A stretch of 33,165 bases of DNA from an uncultured Flavobacteriaceae bacterium (lineage in GTDB: Bacteria > Bacteroidota > Bacteroidia > Flavobacteriales > Flavobacteriaceae), in NCBI GenBank assembly GCA_913048215.1, contig CAJWXC010000008.1:1-33165 (forward strand), written 5' to 3'. The notes below the pieces were generated by a model. The model did no database searches, was not told the DNA's origin, and worked only from the letters and a program-made list of their open reading frames with translations. Below, in pieces: positions 1-7,324 of the stretch (position 1 is the first letter of the stretch; every line of letters begins with the position of its first letter). The translations under genes were made by a program, and so were the position numbers.

Positions 1-492
1 AATGCTGGTGGAGCTTGGGATAATGCTAAAAAATCTTTTGAAGCAGGTGTTGAAATTAATGGTGTAATGACATACAAAGGTTCTGAGGCTCACAAGGCTG
101 CAGTAACTGGAGATACTGTCGGAGACCCATTTAAAGACACTTCTGGTCCATCTATGAACATCCTAATTAAACTTACGTGTTTGATTGGCCTTGTTATTGC
201 TCCAATTCTAGGGGGTCATGCAGTAGCAGATACCTCAGCAGATGCCACTCAAGAAAATACCATACAGGTAAATACTGAAAAACAAGTGAGCGTAGAGATG
301 AGCTCTGATGATGATGGGTTATTTACAGCCACCGTTACCATTACAACACAAGAAGATGGGTACACAACAAAAATGAGTAAAATTTTTAAGGGAACTATGG
401 CTGAAGTAACAGCCCAGATTGAGGCATTGGAAGCTACGAAAGTGGTACCTCCAGCACCTCCAGTTACTGTTTCTGAAACACAAAACAAGTAA
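1..492 (+). CDS. hppA: Membrane-bound ion-translocating pyrophosphatase, 3' end only
   Basis: The gene enters from the left edge, so only the last 163 codons are seen, in frame from base 1. The enzyme couples hydrolysis of cytoplasmic pyrophosphate to H+ and/or Na+ export across the inner membrane. The first residues ([11 protein letters not shown]) and the later [14 protein letters not shown] motif are the highly conserved C-terminal substrate-site region of this family, followed by the last membrane helix (N-I-L-I-K-L...I-A-P). Family members normally stop soon after this helix. Here about 90 further residues follow, with alternating beta-like hydrophobics and a Pro-rich end. By known family topology the C-terminus faces the periplasm. 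Ion specificity cannot be judged because the deciding residues lie outside the window. Family assignment is very secure. Confidence 0.95.
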   Translation, partial: NAGGAWDNAKKSFEAGVEINGVMTYKGSEAHKAAVTGDTVGDPFKDTSGPSMNILIKLTCLIGLVIAPILGGHAVADTSADATQENTIQVNTEKQVSVEMSSDDDGLFTATVTITTQEDGYTTKMSKIFKGTMAEVTAQIEALEATKVVPPAPPVTVSETQNK

Positions 493-513
493 TATACCCA
501 ATTTTATAATTAC

Positions 514-550
514 AAAAAAAGGGCTGTCTTTTAAAGACAGCCCTTTTTTT
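514..550. terminator. Bidirectional intrinsic terminator between hppA and the kinase gene
   Basis: A perfect 10-bp G/C-rich stem (521-530 with 534-543) has a 3-base loop, a run of A before it and a run of T after it. It can therefore end transcription from both convergent genes, hppA (+) and the deoxynucleoside kinase (-). Confidence 0.9.
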
Positions 551-579
551 ATGAGGGTTATTACATGTTGCTGTTTTTT

Positions 580-1194
580 TTAAAACAGCCCGTTAATCTC
601 TGCATCAATTTTACTAATTACTTCACCAAGATGCTCTGGGTTTTCAACAAAATCAATATCATCTACATCTAGAATAATTACTTTTCCTTTATTGTAGGTA
701 GTAATCCAAGCTTCATAACGCTCGTTGAGACGGCTCAGGTACTCGATGCTTATTGAGTTTTCATAATCTCGCCCACGTTTGTGAATTTGCTTTACTAAAT
801 TGGGTATGGAGCTACGCAGGTAAATTAGAAGATCTGGTCCTTTGGTAACACTCTCCATTAAATCAAACAGTGATTTATAGTTTTCAAAGTCTCTGTTGGT
901 CATCAGTCCCATGGCATGAAGATTGGGAGCAAATATGTATGCGTCTTCGTAGATGGTTCTGTCTTGTATTACTTTTTGACCCTGCTCTCTTATCTCTAAA
1001 ATTTGACGAAAACGACTGTTTAAAAAATAGACTTGTAGGTTAAAAGACCAACGTTCCATTTCATTGTAAAAGTCATCAAGATATGGATTGTCCTCCACAT
1101 CCTCATAATGAGGTTTCCATTTATAGTGCTTTGATAATAAACGTGTAAGAGTGGTTTTTCCTGAACCAATATTTCCTGCTATGGCAACGTGCAT
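580..1194 (-). CDS. Deoxynucleoside kinase (dNK family)
   Basis: Predicted to phosphorylate deoxynucleosides at the 5' position with ATP, for nucleotide salvage in the cytoplasm. The 204-residue protein has the P-loop G-N-I-G-S-G-K-T-T at residues 7-15, the D-R-T motif at 78-80 that in this family follows the substrate-binding helix, and a basic lid segment (K-R-G-R-D-Y-E) in the last third. Length fits bacterial deoxyadenosine/deoxyguanosine kinases. Which base is preferred cannot be read with confidence. The start is 4 bases from the stop of the upstream gene (1199-1975), so the two are probably co-transcribed. Thymidylate kinase is less likely because the D-R-T and Y-E-D-A context is typical of dNK. 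Confidence 0.9.
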   Translation of the reverse strand: MHVAIAGNIGSGKTTLTRLLSKHYKWKPHYEDVEDNPYLDDFYNEMERWSFNLQVYFLNSRFRQILEIREQGQKVIQDRTIYEDAYIFAPNLHAMGLMTNRDFENYKSLFDLMESVTKGPDLLIYLRSSIPNLVKQIHKRGRDYENSISIEYLSRLNERYEAWITTYNKGKVIILDVDDIDFVENPEHLGEVISKIDAEINGLF

Positions 1195-1198
1195 ACTT

Positions 1199-1975
1199 TT
1201 ATTTATTTGGTTTTTGTACTACAAATGAGTGAATATTTTCTCGATCATAAATATACAAGAAATCTTCAAACACTTGCAAGTCTTGTATGCTTATTTGAGT
1301 AGTTTTTATAGATAAGAGTTTGAAGCTATTTTCTATTATTTCATAGATCATATTATCTTTAACTACCAAAACCCTTCCCTTGTGAGTTATCACTTTTTCA
1401 CCTCCCTGAAACGCAACACTCTTTACAAGTCCTCCAAAAACTGTATAGACTTTTACACCACTAGGGGTTAGGAGATAATTGTAATTAAAATCACTGGCTT
1501 GATCTGTAGGGATTTCAGCAATAGGTAGCGAGATGCTATTTTTTGTATTATTCCTGTAATTGTAGAGTTCTAATTGTTGTGAATCTGCATTGAAAAGCCA
1601 TAACTTATTTCCTCCAGCGTTGCTCACGCTACTAATATTAGCTATATCTTCTAATAGATTAAAGTTAATTTGTTCAATAAGGGAGAGTTTGTTGTCAAGT
1701 AAAATGACCGTGTTGGTTTGTGCATAAAAGACTACTACATTAAAAGGATTGATAATATCTACACTAGTGATGTTTCCTAACTGGAAATCTGTGAATTTAT
1801 ATCCCTGCGTTGCATTTTCTTTACTTAACACTTGATCTGTTATAGTGTAAAAGTTATCATAGCTATCATAACCAATAAACTGGCTTGCAGATAATGGGGT
1901 TTGAGTAGTTTTGTTGTACCCTTGGCCTACAGCAGTTTGAATACATAGTACTATTATAAGAACAAAATACTTCAT
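1199..1975 (-). CDS. Secreted protein of unknown function, beta-propeller-like
   Basis: I do not recognise a named family. The chosen start gives M-K-Y-F-V-L followed by a clean hydrophobic signal peptide ending near A-V-G-Q-G. A start five codons upstream is possible but would precede the signal peptide with M-Y-L-G-A. The remaining 240 residues show repeated pairs of beta strands (for example V-V-V-F-Y-A then V-I-L-L-D-N), as in small beta-propeller or WD-like proteins that read out a quantity. It lies directly upstream of the deoxynucleoside kinase with a 4-base gap, so it is probably in the same transcript. No functional link between the two is evident. Confidence 0.75.
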   Translation of the reverse strand: MKYFVLIIVLCIQTAVGQGYNKTTQTPLSASQFIGYDSYDNFYTITDQVLSKENATQGYKFTDFQLGNITSVDIINPFNVVVFYAQTNTVILLDNKLSLIEQINFNLLEDIANISSVSNAGGNKLWLFNADSQQLELYNYRNNTKNSISLPIAEIPTDQASDFNYNYLLTPSGVKVYTVFGGLVKSVAFQGGEKVITHKGRVLVVKDNMIYEIIENSFKLLSIKTTQISIQDLQVFEDFLYIYDRENIHSFVVQKPNK

Positions 1976-1987
1976 AGCCCCAAGGTA

Positions 1988-2025
1988 CAAAAAAGCCTCG
2001 TTATAGATAACGAGGCTTTTTTTTA
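1988..2025. terminator. Intrinsic terminator downstream of pruA
   Basis: A 12-bp perfect stem (1993-2004 with 2007-2018) carries A and T runs on its two sides. Read on the minus strand it sits just after the pruA stop and before the secreted-protein gene, so it separates two transcription units of the same orientation. Confidence 0.88.
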
Positions 2026-2038
2026 AAATGATAACATC

Positions 2039-3664
2039 TTATCCTAGAAAAGGGTATTTGTAATCTGTAGGTGTTACAAATGTTTCTTTTACCATTCTTG
2101 GAGAACACCATCTATATAGGTTTAACTTACTACCCGCTTTGTCGTTGGTTCCGCTTGCTCGGGCACCTCCAAAGGGTTGCTGTCCTACAACGGCCCCTGT
2201 AGGCTTGTCATTGATGTAGAAGTTACCTGCTGCATTTTCTAAAATTTTGACACCTACTTCTAAGGCGTAGCGGTCTTCACTAAATACCGCTCCCGTCAGG
2301 GCATATTCACTTGTTTGATCTACAAGGTGGAGCGTGTCCTCCCAGGCGTCATCTTCAAAAACATATACGGTAACTACAGGGCCAAATAGCTCTGTACACA
2401 TAGTTGTATATTTTGGGTCATTGGTTTTAATAACAGTGGGCTCAATGAAGTACCCTTTGCTTTTATCATAACCACCACCTGCAATGATTTCTGCATTAGT
2501 GTCTTTTTTTGCTTGATCTATAAACCCTGCAAGTTTGTCAAAAGATCCTTCATGTATTACAGCAGTGATAAAGTTGCTCATATCTTCTGGAGATCCCATT
2601 TTAAAAGTTTCCATCTGTGCTTTTAGATGTTTTTGTGTAGCCTCCCAAATACTTTTTGAAACATATACTCTACTGGCTGCACTACATTTTTGACCTTGAA
2701 ATTCAAAAGCACCTCTCGAGATGGCGGTAGCCACCTGAGCAGGATTTGATGATTTGTGCGCAACAATAAAATCTTTACCGCCAGTCTCTCCAACAATACG
2801 AGGATAGGTTTTATAGTTGTGGATGTTTACTCCAATTTTTTTCCAAAGCTCTTTAAAGATAAAGGTTGATCCAGTGAAATGAAGCCCACTGAAATCTGGA
2901 CTATCTAGGACTGTATCTGTAATCATCTCAGGGTCACCCATAACCATTTGTATCACTCCAGAAGGTACTCCTGCTTCTTTGAATACATCGAGAACTATTT
3001 TGGCAGAGAATATTTGACTATCACTAGGTTTCCAAACCACAACATTACCCATCATTGCAGCACTTGCTGGTAAATTGGCTGCAATGGCAGTGAAGTTAAA
3101 AGGTGTGATTGCGTAGATGAATCCCTCAAGTGGTCTATACTCTAGACGGTTCCAAACATCACTTGTTGATGCAGGCTGCTCAGCATACATTTGGGTCATG
3201 TACTGTACATTAAACCGCAAGAAATCTATCAGTTCACAAGATGCGTCAATTTCTGCCTGATGAATGGTTTTAGATTGCGCAAGCATTGTTGCTGCATTTA
3301 TTTTGGCTCTGTAAGGTCCTGCAATTAATTCTGCAGCACGTAAAAATATAGCAGCACGTTGCTCCCATGGCATTTGAGACCACATTTTACGGGCCTCTAA
3401 AGCGCTATCAATAGCTTCTTGGATATGTTTTTTCTCAGCCCTGTGGTAGGTCCCTAAGATATGCTTGTGATCATGCGGCGGTGACATAGTTGCCGTGTCC
3501 CCAGTGGTAACATCTTTTCCATTTATATACATTGGCACATCAATGGTGCTATTATACATTTGTGTATATGTTTTTGCAACAGTTGCTCGTTCAGAAGAGC
3601 CTGGAGCATATGTTTTTACTGGTTCGTTAACAGCAACTGGAACTTTGTAAAATCCTTTTCCCAT
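2039..3664 (-). CDS. pruA: 1-pyrroline-5-carboxylate dehydrogenase
   Basis: Oxidises L-glutamate-gamma-semialdehyde/P5C to glutamate with NAD+, the second step of proline breakdown. This is an aldehyde dehydrogenase fold of 541 residues. The catalytic Cys is in G-Q-K-C-S-A-A-S-R (about residue 327) and the general-base Glu is in G-E-T-G-G-K-D (about 293). The substrate-side P-F-N-F-T-A and the C-terminal P-F-G-G-A-R-A-S-G-T-N motifs are intact. Length near 540 with the N-terminal G-K-G-F-Y-K-V-P is the stand-alone PruA form, not the fused PutA. I chose the ATG at 3664; an in-frame ATG ten codons upstream would add a non-conserved M-P-S-N-C stretch. No proline dehydrogenase gene is in the window. 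Confidence 0.95.
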   Translation of the reverse strand: MGKGFYKVPVAVNEPVKTYAPGSSERATVAKTYTQMYNSTIDVPMYINGKDVTTGDTATMSPPHDHKHILGTYHRAEKKHIQEAIDSALEARKMWSQMPWEQRAAIFLRAAELIAGPYRAKINAATMLAQSKTIHQAEIDASCELIDFLRFNVQYMTQMYAEQPASTSDVWNRLEYRPLEGFIYAITPFNFTAIAANLPASAAMMGNVVVWKPSDSQIFSAKIVLDVFKEAGVPSGVIQMVMGDPEMITDTVLDSPDFSGLHFTGSTFIFKELWKKIGVNIHNYKTYPRIVGETGGKDFIVAHKSSNPAQVATAISRGAFEFQGQKCSAASRVYVSKSIWEATQKHLKAQMETFKMGSPEDMSNFITAVIHEGSFDKLAGFIDQAKKDTNAEIIAGGGYDKSKGYFIEPTVIKTNDPKYTTMCTELFGPVVTVYVFEDDAWEDTLHLVDQTSEYALTGAVFSEDRYALEVGVKILENAAGNFYINDKPTGAVVGQQPFGGARASGTNDKAGSKLNLYRWCSPRMVKETFVTPTDYKYPFLG

Positions 3665-3680
3665 AGTGAGTTTATTTATG

Positions 3681-3698
3681 CAATTGCTTGGCAATTTG
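3681..3698 (-). other. Small hairpin just upstream of the pruA start
   Basis: A 6-bp inverted repeat (3682-3687 with 3691-3696) with a 3-base loop lies 18-32 bases before the pruA start codon. It may mark a leader structure or operator half-sites, but it is AT-rich and could be chance. Confidence 0.3.
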
Positions 3699-3727
3699 CG
3701 ATTTGTTTAAGACAAAATTTTGAACTG

Positions 3728-3735
3728 CGAAGATA
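3728..3735 (-). promoter_or_regulatory. Possible -7 box for pruA
   Basis: On the minus strand this reads TATCTTCG, one mismatch from the Bacteroidota -7 consensus TAnnTTTG, about 63 bases before the pruA start. No TTG lies at the expected upstream distance, so support is weak. Confidence 0.3.
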
Positions 3736-3837
3736 CAAAAAATATGCTCCTATAATAGCGTGTACTGGGGTCGGTTTTACACTGTATTAGGAGGGTACAT
3801 TAAAATAAAAATGAATTTTGAAAGTGCTCTACTTAAA

Positions 3838-4224
3838 TTAATTCATAGAAAATGGAGCACTTAATTTAAAGTTTGGGATGCTTACTTTAAAGTTTTCGGT
3901 AGAAGAAAAATTAACCATTTCATAATAACCGCTCATAGATCCAAAAGGACTAAGTAATATGCAACCACTACTGTAGGTGTGAGAGCCACCAGGCTTAATA
4001 ACTGGTTTTTTGCCAACAACACCTTCTCCAAAAACCATGTCAATGTCGTTTAGGGCATCTTTTATTTTCCAGTGGCGAGATTTAAGTTGTACCACATCTT
4101 TACTATTATTCTCAATACGGATGATATAAGAAAATGCATACTGTTGTTTCCCATTAGATACAAAAGCGTCCTCAAAACGGGTTTTGATAGAAACTTTTAT
4201 TCCTAGGGTAACTTTTTGCGTCAT
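3838..4224 (-). CDS. apaG: ApaG domain protein
   Basis: A 128-residue protein spanning one ApaG/DUF525 domain, an immunoglobulin-like beta sandwich. Visible family marks are G-E-G-V-V-G (66-71, the GxGxxG turn), R-H-W-K-I (50-54) and the S-P-F-G-S-M-S-G-Y-Y-E-M signature (92-103). The family is linked genetically to Co2+ resistance and Mg2+ efflux in enterobacteria, but its biochemical role is not settled. It stands alone, with about 170 bases on its 3' side before pruA and 123 on its 5' side. Domain call is very secure; role is not. Confidence 0.93.
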   Translation of the reverse strand: MTQKVTLGIKVSIKTRFEDAFVSNGKQQYAFSYIIRIENNSKDVVQLKSRHWKIKDALNDIDMVFGEGVVGKKPVIKPGGSHTYSSGCILLSPFGSMSGYYEMVNFSSTENFKVSIPNFKLSAPFSMN

Positions 4225-4347
4225 TTAATTATATTGAGTAAACAGTTGTTGTTAAATATAGATAACATAAAAATACAAATTTTATTATTATATATACAAT
4301 TAAGGTCTCAATGATTAAGTAGGAGATTAAAAATCACACACAAAAAA

Positions 4348-5736
4348 TTAATTCTCCTGGGCTTTTAAAGAGAATAAAGAGTCATTATTTGTTACAAATT
4401 CTTCACAAGTTTTAAAGAAGTTAATAATGTCTTTGTCATCATTTCCAGCATTAATGGTAACAAGACGGACAAATTCTGTTTCTCTAAAAATTCCAAAACC
4501 TACCATTGCTTCTGCATTTTGATATAACAATGTGCAAAGGTCTTGGGCAGGAATTCCTTTATAGTTGTAGCAAATAGATATTGAATCATCAAAACTATAG
4601 AGGGTGTAATCTGGATTATTTCTTATGTAATTTCTGGCTACTTCTGCCAAATGAAATTGGTGATCTACAATTTTTTCTAATCCCAGAGTTCCAACAGATT
4701 TCCAAAGTGTCCAAAATTTTAGTGCGTCATTTCTTCTACCGCACTGAATAGATGTTTTTCCTAGATTGTAATCATCACCATCTGTTTGGTATAGATAGGA
4801 GGCGTCATTGCTAAAACTTTCGTGTAAGTATTTTTTATGTTTGGTTAGTATAATAGAGCAGGTAAGAGGCGTCCCCATCATCTTATGGGCATTGTAACTA
4901 AAAGAATCTGTAAGGGCTATCCCTTCAACCAAATGCTTGTATTTTTTACTGAAAATAACACTACCACAGTATGCCCCATCTACATGAAGCCAGAGTTGAT
5001 GCTCTTTACAAATTTTAGATAATGGTGTTATCTGGTCAAAGGCTCCAAGTACGGTTGTTCCAGCAGTAGCATTTACAAAAAATGGTTGCAAACCTAAGGT
5101 GATGTCTTCATTGATTTTAGCGCTCAAGTCTTCAGGGTCCATTTGCCCATACTCATTGGTGGCTACATACCTAACTTGTTCACGCCCAATGCCGATAAAT
5201 GCAGCATTTTTTGAGGTAGAGTAGTGAGATTCTATAGAGGTGTAAGCTGTCATTTTTTGCAACACTCCTTGGTTTTTAATAGTTTCATTGTGGGCATCAC
5301 GGGCCATTAAAATGGCCATAAAATTACTCATAGATCCTCCAGGTGCAAAGGTTCCGTCTGCATCTTTACCATAGCCAATCAAATCACAAGATTTGCGTAA
5401 AATTTCCTTTTCAATTCCTACCTGAGGTCCAGCAACCTTGTAGGTGTACATGCTATTATTGAGTAGTACGGCCAGTAAATCTCCTAAGGTGGCCTTTGGA
5501 TTTCTGCCCCCAAAGAGCTGATTAAAAAATAGGTTTGTTGCAGTGCGGGGGGTGTTTAAAACAAGTTTTTCTAGTGCTTTTTCAAAAAAAGCATCATCTG
5601 CGGGTTGCTCCTGGAGGGCTAGGGGTAAGATATTGAAAAGTTCCTTGGGTGGGATTGGAGTGGTTATTGGCTCCTGGTTTTCAGCGGCGATTAATTTTTC
5701 AGCTAATTTTTGAAACAGTAAAAGTTCTTTTTGCAT
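4348..5736 (-). CDS. PLP-dependent group II amino acid decarboxylase
   Basis: Member of the glutamate/cysteine-sulfinate/diaminobutyrate/aromatic amino acid decarboxylase family (fold type I). In the 462 residues the PLP-binding Lys is K285 in N-A-H-K-M-M-G, the aspartate contacting the pyridine nitrogen is D253 in H-V-D-G-A-Y, the ring-stacking His is H171 in S-H-Y-S, and the phosphate loop is G-G-S-M-S-N (133-138). The substrate is not certain. The sequence looks closer to acidic amino acid decarboxylases (glutamate, aspartate, cysteine sulfinate) than to aromatic ones, but this is inference. It is monocistronic, with its own promoter-like box and an upstream 9-bp inverted repeat. Confidence 0.88.
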   Translation of the reverse strand: MQKELLLFQKLAEKLIAAENQEPITTPIPPKELFNILPLALQEQPADDAFFEKALEKLVLNTPRTATNLFFNQLFGGRNPKATLGDLLAVLLNNSMYTYKVAGPQVGIEKEILRKSCDLIGYGKDADGTFAPGGSMSNFMAILMARDAHNETIKNQGVLQKMTAYTSIESHYSTSKNAAFIGIGREQVRYVATNEYGQMDPEDLSAKINEDITLGLQPFFVNATAGTTVLGAFDQITPLSKICKEHQLWLHVDGAYCGSVIFSKKYKHLVEGIALTDSFSYNAHKMMGTPLTCSIILTKHKKYLHESFSNDASYLYQTDGDDYNLGKTSIQCGRRNDALKFWTLWKSVGTLGLEKIVDHQFHLAEVARNYIRNNPDYTLYSFDDSISICYNYKGIPAQDLCTLLYQNAEAMVGFGIFRETEFVRLVTINAGNDDKDIINFFKTCEEFVTNNDSLFSLKAQEN

Positions 5737-5756
5737 TTGAAGGTCTTAGTTTAACA

Positions 5757-5764
5757 CAAATATA
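5757..5764 (-). promoter_or_regulatory. Likely -7 promoter box of the decarboxylase gene
   Basis: On the minus strand this is TATATTTG, a perfect match to the Bacteroidota TAnnTTTG box, ending 20 bases before the ATG at 5736. A TTG lies 25 bases upstream, slightly further than usual. The predicted leader is very short, about 15 bases. Confidence 0.5.
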
Positions 5765-5801
5765 ATGTAAAAAGATGCCTAAAGGAACTCAAAGGTGTTA
5801 T

Positions 5802-5828
5802 GATTTAGAGGTTTTTTAACTCTAAATC
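5802..5828. repeat. 9-bp perfect inverted repeat upstream of the decarboxylase
   Basis: GATTTAGAG (5802-5810) is matched by CTCTAAATC (5820-5828) across a 9-base spacer. It lies just upstream of the predicted promoter of the decarboxylase and 37 bases past the stop of the plug-family gene. No T-run follows on the minus strand, so an operator is as likely as a terminator. Confidence 0.5.
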
Positions 5829-5865
5829 TAAAAGATGTTATTTAAAGAATTGAGGGAATGTTTTT

Positions 5866-7122
5866 TTAGTTATTTGAAATTTTACTGGAATTAGCAGCGC
5901 CTTTTCCAAGGAGTCTATCAAACCTAGACCCAGGAGCCCTGTAATATACCAGCACCGTATATTGGTTCTCTGTTTGCCAGAAATTACCGCTTATTGGTCC
6001 TTGCTCTACACTGCCATCTCTGTTTACCATTACGTATTTGTAATTATAGAAACCTTGTTTAAAAAGTCTTGCGTTTTGGTAGGTATCTGTTTTTTCATTG
6101 TAGCGCATGTAGGTGGTTTGGTCTATGGTCCAGTTGTTAAAATTTCCGTAGATATGTATTTCTTTATCACCCAACGACCCATAATGCTGCAGGTTAAAAT
6201 GCATCAGGACATAGTCTGCCTCTATGTTTTGATTTTGAGAGGCATATAGATTTCTAACCCTGAAGTTACCGTTAATGTCCGGGTTGTAAGTATAAGGCCT
6301 TACGCTTCTGTCTATGTTTGTAAACAGAAAATTTTCATACAGTTCATTAAGCGCTACAGATCTCACCCCGTTTGTGGAGGATCTGAGGTCTTTGTTGTCA
6401 AAAAATAAAAATTCATTGCCACCCCAAAATGCTGCCTCTTGGTCATACCGATAAATGAGCTCAGTGCCAATGGTATATTGTGGTTTTAAATTAGTGATGG
6501 CATTTTTTAAATTATTGTTTTGAAAAACAATTGTTTTCACATTTTGCTTTGGGTTTATCAAAAGCAAACCAGGGGAGTTTATTTTAAACTGTACTACTTG
6601 TTGTTGGTCTATGTTTTTTATTTTTCTTGCTCTTTTGATTTCTACCGCTACGCTTAAAAGGCGTTCTAAAACCATAAATTTTCTAGAAAAAACAATCTCG
6701 CTGTCATCATTAAAAATTCTCAATAAGTAATTTCCACTTTTTTTAATAGCCCGGGTTTCTCTGTTTGGAATACTTAGTTTATAGTTTGAATAAAGCTGTA
6801 GGGTATTAAAGCTGTTTTCATAGGTTTCTATCCTAACATCATCAAAGCCATCTAGGTATTCTCCTTTTGATAAATCACTAGGAGTCCAGTCAAAATTAAA
6901 ATGCTCAATGGTGTAAAAGTAATCTGCTTCATTACCAATGATATCATCAAAAGAAAGTTGCAGTTTTTGCCCCAATTCTATTACAGGCAATGTGCTTTGT
7001 GATGAAGATCCTTTTAGCTCAATAGTTCTAATATACTCAGGCTCAATTGTTTGCTTTACTTGAGCCACTCCTTCCGGGATTTGATAAAAAAAGAGAATAA
7101 ATAAGAGAGTAATGGTGCGCAT
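5866..7122 (-). CDS. Type IX secretion plug-family protein (DUF5103)
   Basis: A 418-residue exported protein with an N-terminal signal peptide (M-R-T-I-T-L-L-F-I-L-F-F, cleavage near G-V-A-Q). It matches my knowledge of the DUF5103 family, whose Flavobacterium member is the plug that closes the periplasmic end of the giant SprA translocon of the type IX secretion system. Visible features are the aromatic-rich N-terminal domain (E-H-F-N-F-D-W-T-P-S) and the later H-I-Y-G-N-F-N-N-W segment that opens the C-terminal beta-sandwich domain. It is monocistronic and divergent from nqrA, sharing a 202-base intergenic region. No other type IX gene is in the window. Confidence 0.85.
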   Translation of the reverse strand: MRTITLLFILFFYQIPEGVAQVKQTIEPEYIRTIELKGSSSQSTLPVIELGQKLQLSFDDIIGNEADYFYTIEHFNFDWTPSDLSKGEYLDGFDDVRIETYENSFNTLQLYSNYKLSIPNRETRAIKKSGNYLLRIFNDDSEIVFSRKFMVLERLLSVAVEIKRARKIKNIDQQQVVQFKINSPGLLLINPKQNVKTIVFQNNNLKNAITNLKPQYTIGTELIYRYDQEAAFWGGNEFLFFDNKDLRSSTNGVRSVALNELYENFLFTNIDRSVRPYTYNPDINGNFRVRNLYASQNQNIEADYVLMHFNLQHYGSLGDKEIHIYGNFNNWTIDQTTYMRYNEKTDTYQNARLFKQGFYNYKYVMVNRDGSVEQGPISGNFWQTENQYTVLVYYRAPGSRFDRLLGKGAANSSKISNN

Positions 7123-7220
7123 GGTTTGTTGGTGTAAGTGTTAAATATAAACAAATTTTACGCCTTAAAATTGCATCACATTTTTTTGGGACAGTAAAGA
7201 GATAAAAATATCTTAATAAA

Positions 7221-7252
7221 TTGGAAAATTGCTCTTTTAATTCTTAAATTTG
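7221..7252 (+). promoter_or_regulatory. nqr operon promoter
   Basis: TTG at 7221-7223, 21 bases, then TAAATTTG at 7245-7252. This is the Bacteroidota sigma-A arrangement (TTG, 19-21 bases, TAnnTTTG). The predicted start of transcription near 7259 gives a leader of about 65 bases before nqrA. Confidence 0.7.
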
Positions 7253-7324
7253 CGTTCCCTAAAAAGACATACTATTTTGGATGCTTTTTAAGAAAATAAA
7301 AGACAATTTTAACACGACTATCCT

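Noticed and set aside
249-488. Antisense open frame opposite the hppA tail
   Set aside because: The plus-strand frame continues the pyrophosphatase without a break; the antisense product shows no plausible fold.
5802-5828. Reading the 9-bp inverted repeat as a terminator of the plug-family gene
   Set aside because: There is no T-run on the minus strand after it and the loop is long for a terminator; operator is at least as likely.
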